The notes below the pieces were generated by a model that saw nothing but the letters and a program-made list of their open reading frames with translations, had not been told where the DNA came from and did not search any database. 64,000 nucleotides of DNA, taken from the NCBI RefSeq assembly GCF_030758345.1, contig NZ_JAVAMO010000002.1, forward strand, positions 1 to 64,000, written 5' to 3'. Source of the DNA: Ruegeria discodermiae (lineage in GTDB: Bacteria > Pseudomonadota > Alphaproteobacteria > Rhodobacterales > Rhodobacteraceae). Of the stretch, positions 54,319 through 63,533 are shown one piece after another (position 1 is the first letter of the stretch; each line of letters opens with the position of its first letter). A program made the translations under genes and the position numbers.

Positions 54319-54831
54319 GGCGATATATTTGGGTCAGTATGTCAAGGCATCATCGTCAAAGTTGTATAATTTCAACAATTCGACACTTCCTTGCGCCGCG
54401 CCGGACGAAGTCAGCAATGTGCCCCTGCTGGTCTCGGTAACCACGACCTCGCTTGCGCCCACAAACTCCAGCTCATCCACGCCTGTCCCCGGCGAAACCC
54501 GGCTCGGTGATGAACTGAACCTGCTCTACCCCGCCGAAGCACTTCTGACCTCTACGGTCTTTGCGCAGCTCGACTTCGTCTGGACCGGAACGGAATTTGC
54601 TGCCCCCTGATCCCCCCCGATCTGCCACTCCACTCGCCGCAGCGCCTATCCGGCGCTTCGGCGGCCTTGTTTCTCAAAGCCGCATCGTGATACCCGGTCC
54701 CTGCCAAGACTCGACCAATCCGTGCAATTCACATTGGTGCGCCTGCCGGGTTCGATCGCGACATGGTGGCCCGACAATTGAAGGATAAGGTATCGAGCCT
54801 CGCCAAAGTCGAGCTTTGCCGCTGACCCCGC
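54319..54831. other. Intergenic region without a supportable gene
   Basis: A 135-codon open frame (54203-54610) runs through the terminator and has no recognisable sequence. Near 54740-54825 the plus strand reads AGFDRDMVARQLKDKVSSL, faintly like the start of a tripartite-tricarboxylate solute-binding protein, but it ends at TGA after about 30 codons and could be chance or a remnant. Nothing else seen. Confidence 0.4.
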
Positions 54832-56079
54832 TCACCCGCCCAGATGGGTTTCCAGCATCAGGATCCAGGCGACCGTGATCCCGGTTGAGACCAGCCCGAT
54901 GGGCAGCACATCCTTCATGAACTGGGTGAAGGTGACCTCCTCCGCGCCCATCCGGTCGGCCATCTGCAACACGATCACATTGCTTGCTGCGCTGATGATG
55001 AAGACATTGCCCGCAAGGGTCGACACGCCCGCCAGCATCATCAGATTGGGCACCTCGAATGAGGGTAGCAGCTTCAGATACATGTCCACCAGCGGCACGT
55101 TCGAAAATACCTGACTGCCGAAAAAGCTGATCGTGGCGGTGACCATAGGTTCGTTCATGTGCTGACGCTCCTCGCCCAGCATCGCCTGCAGCGAGCCTGA
55201 ATCCAACAGCGCACCGGTCACGATGAACATCGAGACGAAAAACACCAGCGTTGGCCAGTCGAGCCGCGTGAACGTTCGTACCCGCGCCCCGTCAAACAGA
55301 TAAACCGGCAGGCAGGCGATGGCCGCTGCCACGCCCAGCGGATAGCCGAGCTTTGAGCCTGTTGCCGCCAGCACGCTTTCAACCGTGACCAGCACAACCA
55401 GAACCGCAATCGCCAGCAGGACCGGCCATTGTGTACCCTCCTGCCCTTCCAGTTCCTCCGTTCCGGCCTCTGGCGTGGTCACCACCATGCGCCAGGACAG
55501 CCAGAGCGCACTGCCGCCCAGACAGATCAGCGTGGGCACGATCAGCCAGATCAGGAAGGTGACCATGGGAGCGGGCACGTGGCCACTGGCCGCAATCAGC
55601 AGGTTCTGCGGATTGCCGATCGGAGTGGCCATGCTGCCAACGGTGACCGCCACACAAAGCGCCACCAGAAAGGTGCGCTGATCCGCGCCGGTCTGATGCG
55701 CCAGCATCAGCGCAATAGGAGTACCTATGATGGCGGCTGCGTCATTGGTCAGCACGGCGGCGACCAGCGCAAAGAGCAGCATGAAAGCCACCAGCGAGAC
55801 GCCCGGCGTGCGCCAACCCACCATCCACCCGGCGATCCGGTGCGAGATGCCGTTTTCATACAGCGCCCGCCCGATGGAAAACACCGAGAAGAGGTAGAGC
55901 ATGACGTTCCAGTCAATCGCCTTGAGCGCGGCCTGCGGCGTGATTGTCATGGTCGCTAGCAACACCACCGCCCCGGCGGTCATGACATGCCAGATTTTCA
56001 GAAATGACGGCAGCCATTCGCGAATGGCGATCAGGGTGAAGACGGCGATTGAAACCCCAAGGCTGAATGACACAGGCAT
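54832..56079 (-). CDS. ArsB/NhaD-like anion permease (ion transporter superfamily)
   Basis: 415 aa with about ten to twelve membrane segments. Hallmarks of this superfamily are VLTNDAAAIIGTPIALMLAH (the NDAA region) and GSMATPIGNPQNLLIAASGH (the TPIGNPQN loop) in the first half, and SQVFSNVPLVDMYLKL with a later SAASNVIV in the second. The sequence fits arsenite/antimonite, Na+/H+ or dicarboxylate carriers; the ligand cannot be chosen. It is transcribed with the MFS transporter gene, 38 bases away, in the same direction. No arsenic resistance genes are nearby. Confidence 0.8.
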   Translation of the reverse strand: MPVSFSLGVSIAVFTLIAIREWLPSFLKIWHVMTAGAVVLLATMTITPQAALKAIDWNVMLYLFSVFSIGRALYENGISHRIAGWMVGWRTPGVSLVAFMLLFALVAAVLTNDAAAIIGTPIALMLAHQTGADQRTFLVALCVAVTVGSMATPIGNPQNLLIAASGHVPAPMVTFLIWLIVPTLICLGGSALWLSWRMVVTTPEAGTEELEGQEGTQWPVLLAIAVLVVLVTVESVLAATGSKLGYPLGVAAAIACLPVYLFDGARVRTFTRLDWPTLVFFVSMFIVTGALLDSGSLQAMLGEERQHMNEPMVTATISFFGSQVFSNVPLVDMYLKLLPSFEVPNLMMLAGVSTLAGNVFIISAASNVIVLQMADRMGAEEVTFTQFMKDVLPIGLVSTGITVAWILMLETHLGG

Positions 56080-56117
56080 TCTCCGGTTTTGACTGAGTGA
56101 TCTACGGGTGGTGCGGC

Positions 56118-57389
56118 TTACTGGCTCTCCGTGCTGTCGGCAGCGGCCAGATCGCGGCGGGCATGTTCGGCGGTCTCGGGCATCAGGAAGGCAAAGATCA
56201 GCGCGCCCAAAATCGCCACGCCTGCGAGGAAATAGAACGCCATGTTATAGCTGGCGATCTGTACGATCTCTTCGGCGACCAGGTTACTGGCCGAGGCACC
56301 GACACCAACCAACGTCGCCAGCGCCCCCTGCGCCACGTTGAATCGCCCGGTGCCTTTTGTGACATCCGACACGATCAACAGGAACAGCACCGCAAATATC
56401 CCGTTGGCCACACCGTCCAGTGACTGGATCGCGACCAGCGCCACCGAATTGTCGGTCAGCGTATAAAGCAGCGCCCGGATCGGCAGGATCGAAAACGCCA
56501 TCAGGAACAGAGGTTTGCGGCCCCAGCTATCGGCGGTCTTGCCGCAGAGAACGGCCATGGCGATCATGATGAACTGGGCCGAGATGATACAGGCTGAGGT
56601 AAAGGCGATGCCCGATTTGGTATCGCCCCCGCTTGCCACTTTCTGGCTGACCAGCGGCAGCATGCTGGCATTGGCAAAATGAAACAGGATGATCGAGGCC
56701 CCAAAGATGATCAGGCGTCTCTCGCTCAGGATGGTGGCGAATCCGCTGGGCTGCTCCTGGCCTGTGCTGTCTTCGGCAACCCCGCCGCGCGCCGCCTCAT
56801 GGTCGATCTGAGAGGGTCTGATCATCGTGGTGCAAAAGATCATGCCGACACACATGACCGAGATCAGAATGAACACCCCGTCCACAAATCCCGCAAGCGC
56901 CAGCCCTGCTGCGATGGCGGCAGCCACCACATTGCCCGCGTGGTTCCAGGCCTGGTTGGCGCTGGTCTGTCGGGTAAACGCCTGACGCCCGACAACCCCC
57001 AGGGTGATCGCCGCGATCAGCGGTCCCAGAAAGGCCAGTGCCACACCCATTGTGGCCTGCGCCCCATAGATGGCGTATTGCGAATCCGTCACCACCAGCG
57101 TCAGCGCCGCGATCCCAACAGCGGTGATGCAGGCGACCATCAGCCCGCGCTTTGCGCTGGTCCAGTCGATCAGCGCGCCGGCGGGTGTCTGCGCGATCAC
57201 CGTTACGATGGACCCCAGCGCGAGCGCAAAGCCGATGCTTTGCGGCGACCAGTGCAGCTGCGCCAATAGATAAATTGCCAGATAAGGCCCGAACCCTGCG
57301 GTGACGTCGCCCGCGAAGAAGTTGATCCCCAACAAGGGCCGGTTAAGCGGCGCGACTGTGCCCTGCACCATTTGCGTACCGCTCGTCAC
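56118..57389 (-). CDS. MFS transporter
   Basis: 423 aa with twelve predicted helices. The N-terminal half has LHWSPQSIGFALALGSIV and AQTPAGALIDWTSAKRGLMV, an MFS loop motif between helices 2 and 3 with the D-x-x-x-K-R-G variant. The second half has LCGKTADSWGRKPLFLMAFS, the equivalent repeat. It belongs to a drug/sugar-like branch, ligand unknown. It lies upstream of the ArsB-like gene and about 200 bases from the end of the GMC gene on the same strand. The protein has no long extra domain. Confidence 0.8.
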   Translation of the reverse strand: MTSGTQMVQGTVAPLNRPLLGINFFAGDVTAGFGPYLAIYLLAQLHWSPQSIGFALALGSIVTVIAQTPAGALIDWTSAKRGLMVACITAVGIAALTLVVTDSQYAIYGAQATMGVALAFLGPLIAAITLGVVGRQAFTRQTSANQAWNHAGNVVAAAIAAGLALAGFVDGVFILISVMCVGMIFCTTMIRPSQIDHEAARGGVAEDSTGQEQPSGFATILSERRLIIFGASIILFHFANASMLPLVSQKVASGGDTKSGIAFTSACIISAQFIMIAMAVLCGKTADSWGRKPLFLMAFSILPIRALLYTLTDNSVALVAIQSLDGVANGIFAVLFLLIVSDVTKGTGRFNVAQGALATLVGVGASASNLVAEEIVQIASYNMAFYFLAGVAILGALIFAFLMPETAEHARRDLAAADSTESQ

Positions 57390-57597
57390 CGTCTGTTCCT
57401 GCGCACTGCAAACGCCTCCGGCTGGGATGATTGCCCGCGCGGCGCAAAGCTGCGCCGAGCGTGCACGTTTTCAGGCACTTTGGCCCGCAACGGGTCAATA
57501 AACAACCGCGTTTCTGCACGGAAAGCGTGAATGAGCCTTGCGTGCACATCCCAAAGCCGAGGCAAACAAGTCTGCTACAGGTGGTCTGTACGAGAGG

Positions 57598-59205
57598 TCA
57601 GGCGCGATCCTCAAGGATCAGATCGCTGGCCTTTTCGCCGATCATGATCGCCGGGGCGTTGGTGTTGCCACTGACGATCTCGGGCATGATCGAGCAATCC
57701 GCCACCCGCAATCCACGAATGCCGTGAACCCGCAGCCGCGCGTCGACCACCGTGTTCGGCCCCTGCCCCATCTTGCAAGTGCCAGTTGGGTGATAGATGG
57801 ACGAGGAATGGCTGCGTGCCCAGTCCAGCGTGCCCTCGTAATCGTCCAGCGCCAGATCCTTGGTCGGGCGGAACTCTTCCGAGATTTTGGATTTCAGCGG
57901 CGCTTCGCGCGCGATCGAGCGTGCGATCTTGACCCCTTCGACGATGGTTCGGCAATCCAGATCCGTTGCCAGATAGTTGGGGTGGATTTTCGGATAGCTG
58001 CGCGGATCGGGGCCATCCAGCACGATCTCACCCCGGCTTTCGGGCCGCAACTGGCAAACCGACATGGTGAAGGCGGAAAACGGATGCACGCCTTCGCCGG
58101 GGCTGTCGGCGGACCAGGGCTGTACGTGGAACTGGATATCGGGCGTATCCACATGCGGGCCGGTTTTCATGAAGCCCACCGCAAGGCTTGCGGCCATGGT
58201 CATCGGTCCGGCCCGGAACAGCGCGTATTTCATTGCGATCTTGGCCTGATTGATCAGGCTGCGCACCTCGTCATTCAGGGTGGGCTCATTACATTTGAAA
58301 ACCAGACGCGCCTGTAGGTGGTCCTGCATGTTCTTGCCCACAGCGGGCAGGTCGGCCACCACCTCGATGCCGTTCTCTTTCAATTGCGCGGCGTCGCCGA
58401 TGCCGGAAAGCATCAGAATCTGTGGCGAGTTGATCGCGCCCGAGGACAGAACGATCTCGCGCGTTGCGGTCACCTCACATTCCTGCCCCGACTTGTCGAG
58501 ATAACGAATGCCCGTGGCGCACCCCCCTTCGATCACCACGCGCTGGACCAGCGCGTTCGTGATGATCTGAAGGTTCGGCCGTTTGCGAGCCGGGTTCAGG
58601 AATGCCACAGCCGAGCTGCAGCGGCGGCCATTGCGGGTGGTCAACTGGAAATAGCCCACGCCTTCTTGCGTTGCGCCGTTATAGTCGGAATTGAACGGAT
58701 ACCCAGCTGCTTGCGCCGCTGCGACCCAGGCGTCGCAGATCGGGCGTTGCAGGCGCATGTTCGACACCGACAATTCACCATCGACGCCGTGGAACTCATC
58801 GGCGCCGCGCTCCTGGTTTTCCGAACGCTTGAACAGCGGCAGCACGTCGTCCCAGCCCCAGCCTTCGTTGCCCATCTGGCGCCAGCGGTCGTAATCCTCT
58901 TTCTGGCCGCGCACGTAAAGCAAACCGTTCAGCGAGGATGATCCCCCCAGCACTTTGCCGCGCGGCCAGTCAATGGCGCGCCCATTCAGGCCGTCATCCT
59001 TTTCGGTGCGGTAACACCAATCCACCGACGGGTTGTGCATGGTCTTGAAATACCCGACCGGCACGTGAATCCACGGGTTCCAGTCCCGTGGCCCGGCCTC
59101 AAGCAGGATCACGCGATTGCTCGGGTCCTTACTGAGACGATTCGCCAGAACGCAACCGGCAGAGCCCCCTCCAACCACGATGTAATCAGCTTGTTGTGTC
59201 TGCAT
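57598..59205 (-). CDS. GMC oxidoreductase, choline-dehydrogenase-like
   Basis: 535 aa from ATG 59205. The FAD motif is DYIVVGGGSAGCVLANRL, with the GMC signature GKVLGGSSSLNGLLYVRGQ, and the C-terminal IYHPTGTCKMG plus VSGNTNAPAIMIGEKASDLI carrying the catalytic His and Asn. It looks like an alcohol/choline dehydrogenase of the BetA group, but the BetA operon (betB, betI) is absent. It is divergent from the TRAP genes over a 127-base intergenic region holding a palindrome. It probably oxidises the compound imported by the TRAP system. Upstream start at 59244 is not supported. Confidence 0.88.
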   Translation of the reverse strand: MQTQQADYIVVGGGSAGCVLANRLSKDPSNRVILLEAGPRDWNPWIHVPVGYFKTMHNPSVDWCYRTEKDDGLNGRAIDWPRGKVLGGSSSLNGLLYVRGQKEDYDRWRQMGNEGWGWDDVLPLFKRSENQERGADEFHGVDGELSVSNMRLQRPICDAWVAAAQAAGYPFNSDYNGATQEGVGYFQLTTRNGRRCSSAVAFLNPARKRPNLQIITNALVQRVVIEGGCATGIRYLDKSGQECEVTATREIVLSSGAINSPQILMLSGIGDAAQLKENGIEVVADLPAVGKNMQDHLQARLVFKCNEPTLNDEVRSLINQAKIAMKYALFRAGPMTMAASLAVGFMKTGPHVDTPDIQFHVQPWSADSPGEGVHPFSAFTMSVCQLRPESRGEIVLDGPDPRSYPKIHPNYLATDLDCRTIVEGVKIARSIAREAPLKSKISEEFRPTKDLALDDYEGTLDWARSHSSSIYHPTGTCKMGQGPNTVVDARLRVHGIRGLRVADCSIMPEIVSGNTNAPAIMIGEKASDLILEDRA

Positions 59206-59292
59206 ATTTTGGCCCTCCGCCAGATTGAAACTGGTCCCGTGCAAGTTTTCCTTGCGTCACCATCTTTATTCTACTAAAAATGATACCACAAG

Positions 59293-59306
59293 TCTCATTA
59301 ATGAGA
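59293..59306. promoter_or_regulatory. Perfect 14-bp palindrome between GMC and TRAP genes
   Basis: TCTCATTAATGAGA is self-complementary over its full length and lies 27 bases before the dctP-like start and 87 bases before the divergent GMC start. GATACCAC (59282) and TGTACCAC (59311) flank it as near direct repeats. It is a good candidate operator for the IclR-type regulator encoded after the TRAP genes. Confidence 0.55.
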
Positions 59307-59332
59307 ATTCTGTACCACGGGAGGAAGAAGAC

Positions 59333-60565
59333 ATGAAAGTAGCTGACAAGCTCAGCAGAATATCTCGGCGTGATCTTTTCAAGCTGTCAGGGCAGTATGG
59401 CCTGTCCTCGACCCTGCTTGCAGCGGGATCTATGGGCGGAATCGTATCGCTACCGTCGCTCGCAGCAGCCGCCGAATCAACTTATGAAAAGCGATTCGCC
59501 AAAGAGGCCAAGTTCACGCTAAAATTCGGCGCTTCGGGCTTTAATGCCCGCAACCTGCTGATCGAACGAGCGGGCGCTCTGGAATTTGCCCGCGACCTGG
59601 AATCCCGCACGGATGGCGAGATTCGCGTCGAGTTCATCGGCGACAACCAGATTTGTGGTCAGCTGTCCTGCGTTGAAAAAACCCAGAACGGCATTGTCGA
59701 CATCTATGCTGCTTCGACCCAGAACTCGGCCGGTGGCGCGCCTTATCTGAACGTGCTCGACTACGCCTACGTGTTCCCGGGCCGCGCGTCGCAGTATCAC
59801 TTCCTCTATAGCCCGGAATCGAACGCGATCCTGCGCGAGCCGCTGGAGAAGCGCCACGGTCTGAAGTTCCTGTTCAGCCATTGCGAATTGCGCGGCCTGC
59901 AGATGGGTCAGTCTTTTGCAGACAAACCCACTGTGACCAAGCTGGAAGAACTCTTTGGCACCAAGAACCGTGTCACGGGTACTCAGCTAGGCCGGATTGC
60001 AATGCAGTTGCTGCAGCTGAACCCGGTTCCGGTGGCGTGGGAAGAAACGCTCGACGGCCTCAAGACCGGGCTTATCGACGGTGCAGAGACATGGGCGTCT
60101 GCGGTGGCCTACGCCAACATGGCGCCGGTCGTAACGCAGTCGGTCGACCTGCGGTTCTTCTGTGGGACCGAGCATACCTCGATGTCGGCCAAGGTGTTCG
60201 ACAGTCTGGGTGGTGAGCTTCAGGACGCTGTTCTGGAATCCTCCTATCTTGCTCAGGTTCACGTGCAGGCGGCGAACGAGGCCGCGCTGGTCAAAACCGT
60301 CGGCTTCTCTGATCCGCAACTGCCGGACACGATCTTTGCCGAAAATGATGTGCGCAACGCGTTCCTTTCGGACGAGCAGATCAAGCTGGCCGAGGAAATG
60401 TGCTCGCCCGAATATCAGCCCGAGCCATGGGCACAGTGGCGCGAACGCATCGACAAATGGGCCGGTGGCATCGACACCTACACCGAGCTTCATCGCATCG
60501 CACGCGAGGTGCCTGCTGACATGAAGCCTGAAAACGTCGAGCCCCGCCGCTGGTGGAAAGCCTAA
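59333..60565 (+). CDS. TRAP transporter solute-binding protein (Tat-exported)
   Basis: 410 aa from ATG 59333 behind GGGAGGAAG. The N-terminus SRISRRDLFKLSGQYGLSS with a following hydrophobic stretch is a Tat signal. The mature part has the DctP/TAXI-type start EAKFTLKFGASGF and motifs such as RTDGEIRVEFIGDNQICGQL, NGIVDIYAASTQNSAG and TGTQLGRIAMQLLQLNPVPV, with the conserved Arg of DctP-like proteins in LELRGLQ-like context. It binds a carboxylate-type substrate in the periplasm. The ligand is unknown. It is first in the dctPQM-like operon; an intergenic stem separates it from the small permease. Confidence 0.85.
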   Translation: MKVADKLSRISRRDLFKLSGQYGLSSTLLAAGSMGGIVSLPSLAAAAESTYEKRFAKEAKFTLKFGASGFNARNLLIERAGALEFARDLESRTDGEIRVEFIGDNQICGQLSCVEKTQNGIVDIYAASTQNSAGGAPYLNVLDYAYVFPGRASQYHFLYSPESNAILREPLEKRHGLKFLFSHCELRGLQMGQSFADKPTVTKLEELFGTKNRVTGTQLGRIAMQLLQLNPVPVAWEETLDGLKTGLIDGAETWASAVAYANMAPVVTQSVDLRFFCGTEHTSMSAKVFDSLGGELQDAVLESSYLAQVHVQAANEAALVKTVGFSDPQLPDTIFAENDVRNAFLSDEQIKLAEEMCSPEYQPEPWAQWRERIDKWAGGIDTYTELHRIAREVPADMKPENVEPRRWWKA

Positions 60566-60577
60566 TAATACGGTTCA

Positions 60578-60600
60578 GGCGGCGGGCTTGCCCCGCCGCC
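60578..60600 (+). terminator. Strong stem-loop between TRAP binding-protein and permease genes
   Basis: GGCGGCGGG (60578-60586) pairs perfectly with CCCGCCGCC (60592-60600) over a 5-base loop. No T tract follows, so it is more likely an mRNA-stabilising or partial-attenuation stem raising the binding protein above the permeases, a common layout in TRAP operons. Confidence 0.6.
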
Positions 60601-60658
60601 GTTCAAACCTCACAATCACATAATTTCGCCACTGTCGGTCTCAGGGAGGAGACAGATC

Positions 60659-61327
60659 ATGACGACTATTGTCAGCGATATCTCGGAGATCTTCAGCGCG
60701 GTTCTATCCAATGACGCCTGGATGATCAGCGAAGCGCTCAAGACCAACGCGGCCTGGGTGGTTGGTGCCTTTGCCACGTTCCTGGGCGGTGCATTCTTTC
60801 TTCTGCTTTACAAATATATACCGTGGGTCGAACGCAATCTGGAATCCACAGTCATGGTGTCGACCTATCTGCTGATCGGCATCATTATCTTTGTCGAGGT
60901 GTTCCGCCGTTTCATCCTGAACGTGCAAGCGCCGTGGTCGACAACCCTGCCGCCTTTCCTGTTCCTGATCATGACCTGGGCGGGCTGTGCTTATAACGTC
61001 AAGCTGAGGACCCATCTGGCCTTTGCCGAGTTCCGCTCCAACATGCCCAGAGCATTGCAATTCCTGTGCCTGTCCATGGATGCGGTGCTCTGGCTCGGAT
61101 TCTCCTGGATCGTTGTCGTCACCTCGACGCAGGTCGCGGCCAACTCGGCGGCGAATTTCCAGATCCTGCTGGGTACTGACAACGTGCTGCAATGGTGGTT
61201 CCTGGTCTCGGTCCCGCTGAGCTTCATCCTGATCGCCGCGCGCGCAATGGAGAACTGGCTGACCGATTTGCAAAACCTGCGCTCGGGCGAGCCACTGATT
61301 GCCCCCGTCGCCATCGGCGCGGATTGA
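60659..61327 (+). CDS. TRAP transporter small permease (DctQ-type)
   Basis: 222 aa with four membrane helices (WVVGAFATFLGGAFFLLLY; MVSTYLLIGIIIFVEVFR; FLFLIMTWAGCAYNVKLRTH; WWFLVSVPLSFILIAARAM). The sequence WAGCAYNVKLRTHLAFAEF includes the conserved cytoplasmic loop of DctQ. It ends 10 bases before the large permease ATG, preceded by GGAGG. It pairs with DctM-type protein to use the sodium gradient. Confidence 0.82.
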   Translation: MTTIVSDISEIFSAVLSNDAWMISEALKTNAAWVVGAFATFLGGAFFLLLYKYIPWVERNLESTVMVSTYLLIGIIIFVEVFRRFILNVQAPWSTTLPPFLFLIMTWAGCAYNVKLRTHLAFAEFRSNMPRALQFLCLSMDAVLWLGFSWIVVVTSTQVAANSAANFQILLGTDNVLQWWFLVSVPLSFILIAARAMENWLTDLQNLRSGEPLIAPVAIGAD

Positions 61328-61337
61328 GGAGAAGACC

Positions 61338-62699
61338 ATGACTGATGGAAACTGGATTACGATTATTTCGATTGGGGTCACCTTCCTATTCATGCTGGGT
61401 GTCCCGGTCTTTCTGGTGATCGGATATTGGGTGATCGGGATGAGCTTTGTGCTTGGCCTGCCCCTCATCAATACCGGGGCCGCGCTGGCGGATGTGTTCA
61501 CCGACGGCTTCGCCCTGCTGGCGATGCCGCTCTTCATTCTGACCGGTGACCTGATCAACCGCTCCGGCATTGCTCGCAGGCTCAGCGATTTCGCTTATTC
61601 CTGCCTCGGCTGGCTGCGTGGTGGCCTGGCCATGGCAAGCCTCGGGGCCTGCGGTCTGTTTGCCGCCATCTCCGGCTCGAACTCGGCCACAACGGCCACC
61701 ATTGGTTCGATGCTGCACCCTGAAATGGTCAAAGGCGGCTATGACGAGCGCTTCTCGGCGGCGACCGCCGCTGCGGGCGGTACGGTTGGGATCATCATCC
61801 CGCCCTCGATAATCTTCATCGTCTACGGCTTCCTGCTGAACCTGCCGATTTCCGAGCTTTTCGTGGCAGGTATCATTCCCGGCGCGATGATGGTGGGCGC
61901 CATGATGCTGGTCGCGTTTGTCATCTGCACCAAGAACGGCTGGGGTTATCTGATCAAGCTGCAATTCGGTCGCGTCTTTAAGACGGCGGTTGGTGCATGG
62001 CTTGGCTTTTTCGCCATCGGACTGGTGCTCTGGGGTATCTATACCGGCAAGTTCTCCCCCACTGAAGCGGCGGGCGTGACCGTGGGTTTCTGTATCATCG
62101 TGGGATTCCTCAGCCTTCCGATCTACAAGCTGATGGGCTCACCTTCCGAAGATCGCGACTTCAGCGAGCGGGGTGTTTCCGAATACCTTGTGGTCAAGGG
62201 CTTTGGCCCGCTGGAGCTACCCTCGATCACCATGCGTTCGGCGCAAATCGCGGGCATTCTGGCGCCGCTGATTGCAGTCTCGGTGGTGATGCAGCAAATC
62301 CTTTCGGTGCTGGGTGCTCAGCAGTTCATCGGCGATTTCGTGCGCGGCATGGGCGGCTACTATGCGGTGCTGTTCACCTCGATGGCGATCGTGTTTGTCG
62401 CAGGCATGGTGCTTGAAAGCCTGCCGGTGACGATCATCCTCGCCCCCATTCTAGCGCCGATCGCCCATTCGGTGGGGGTTGAGCCGGTCCAGTTCGGGGT
62501 GATTTTCCTGGTTGGCGCATCGATTGGTTTCATTACGCCACCCTATGGGCTCAACCTTTATGTCGCATCCGGGGTGACGGGCGTTCCCTATTTCCGCTTG
62601 TTGCGCTACACGGTGCCCTATCTGTTTGCCCTGCTGTCGGTCTGGATCATCGTCGCGCTGACACCTATCCTGTCGACGATCCTGATCCCATCGGGCTAA
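61338..62699 (+). CDS. TRAP transporter large permease (DctM-type)
   Basis: 453 aa from ATG 61338 with about a dozen membrane segments. Family blocks are AMPLFILTGDLINRSGIARR, GACGLFAAISGSNSATTATI, YDERFSAATAAAGGTVGIII with PPSI, and FGVIFLVGASIGFITPPYGL. The position, GGAGAAG ribosome site and 10-base gap to the small permease confirm an operon. It forms the transport pore, driven by sodium. The in-frame earlier start at 61299 is a shadow of the preceding gene. Confidence 0.88.
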   Translation: MTDGNWITIISIGVTFLFMLGVPVFLVIGYWVIGMSFVLGLPLINTGAALADVFTDGFALLAMPLFILTGDLINRSGIARRLSDFAYSCLGWLRGGLAMASLGACGLFAAISGSNSATTATIGSMLHPEMVKGGYDERFSAATAAAGGTVGIIIPPSIIFIVYGFLLNLPISELFVAGIIPGAMMVGAMMLVAFVICTKNGWGYLIKLQFGRVFKTAVGAWLGFFAIGLVLWGIYTGKFSPTEAAGVTVGFCIIVGFLSLPIYKLMGSPSEDRDFSERGVSEYLVVKGFGPLELPSITMRSAQIAGILAPLIAVSVVMQQILSVLGAQQFIGDFVRGMGGYYAVLFTSMAIVFVAGMVLESLPVTIILAPILAPIAHSVGVEPVQFGVIFLVGASIGFITPPYGLNLYVASGVTGVPYFRLLRYTVPYLFALLSVWIIVALTPILSTILIPSG

Positions 62700-62722
62700 G
62701 ACGAGGTATGTGAGCCAAGCAA

Positions 62723-63508
62723 GTGGACGGCCTATTGGATACTGGTGGTAAAGACGGGGCAATTCCCACGAATCTGCGGCTGCTCCTGGTACTTGAGGCG
62801 ATGGCCGAGGCCGGAGTTCCCGTTACACCAACAGAGGTGAATCAGCGCCTCGGACTGCCGAAGCCCACGATCCACCGGTTGTTTACAACGCTGGAACAAG
62901 AGGGTTTCATCCAACGCGAGATTGACGGCCGGGGGTATTCCCCCGGCCTTCGTTTGCGCAAGATGTCCACTGGCATCCTGTCTTCACTGCGGATCAGGAC
63001 CGCGCGGCTGGCCATTCTTAAGCAATTGGCCGAGGAGATCGGCGAGACCTGCAACATAGCGATCCCGGATCGCGATGCGATGGTCTATCTCGACCGGGTC
63101 GAAACCAAATGGCCGCTGCGCATCCAACTTCCCGTGGGCACGCGCGTGCCGTTCTACTGCACCGCCAGCGGCAAGATGTATCTCAGCAGCCTCGATCGTC
63201 GGCATTTGCGCAGCTATGCCATGTCCACCGATTTGGAAGCCAGAACAGCACTGACGGTCACAGACCCTGAACAACTGATCACAGAGGTCCTCGAGATCCG
63301 CGAACGTGGCTATTCCACCGACAATAGCGAGTTTATGGAGGGCATGATCGCCGTTGCCGTGCCGATCCATGAAGGCAATGGCCGCTTAGTTTCGACCCTG
63401 TCGGTACATGCGCCCGAGCAGCGGCTCAGCCTGACAGGCGCTGTCGCCCATGTCGAACAGCTGAAATCGGCGGCATTGAAACTGTCCAGCCTGCTAAGCG
63501 AAGACTGA
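62723..63508 (+). CDS. IclR-family regulator of the TRAP/GMC locus
   Basis: 261 aa starting at GTG 62723. The helix-turn-helix region is VTPTEVNQRLGLPKPTIHRL with FTTLEQEGFIQREIDG, and the C-terminal IclR effector domain has ILKQLAEEIGETCNIAIPDR, VGTRVPFYCTASGKMYLSS and RERGYSTDNSEFMEGMIAVA. It directly follows the dctM-type gene by 23 bases and probably regulates the TRAP and GMC genes; the palindrome at 59293-59306 is a candidate site. It ends 25 bases from the convergent flavoprotein gene. Confidence 0.9.
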   Translation: MDGLLDTGGKDGAIPTNLRLLLVLEAMAEAGVPVTPTEVNQRLGLPKPTIHRLFTTLEQEGFIQREIDGRGYSPGLRLRKMSTGILSSLRIRTARLAILKQLAEEIGETCNIAIPDRDAMVYLDRVETKWPLRIQLPVGTRVPFYCTASGKMYLSSLDRRHLRSYAMSTDLEARTALTVTDPEQLITEVLEIRERGYSTDNSEFMEGMIAVAVPIHEGNGRLVSTLSVHAPEQRLSLTGAVAHVEQLKSAALKLSSLLSED

Positions 63509-63533
63509 AGCCCCCGCCCCGGTGCGCTTTCCG

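Noticed and set aside
54203-54610. Plus-strand open frame of 135 codons after the cluster
   Set aside because: It begins inside the last cluster gene, passes through the hairpin terminator and shows no recognisable motif or ribosome site.
54740-54826. Short stretch like the start of a tricarboxylate-type solute-binding protein
   Set aside because: Similarity rests on about 15 residues (DMVARQLKDKVSSL), no start or signal is present and the frame ends at once.
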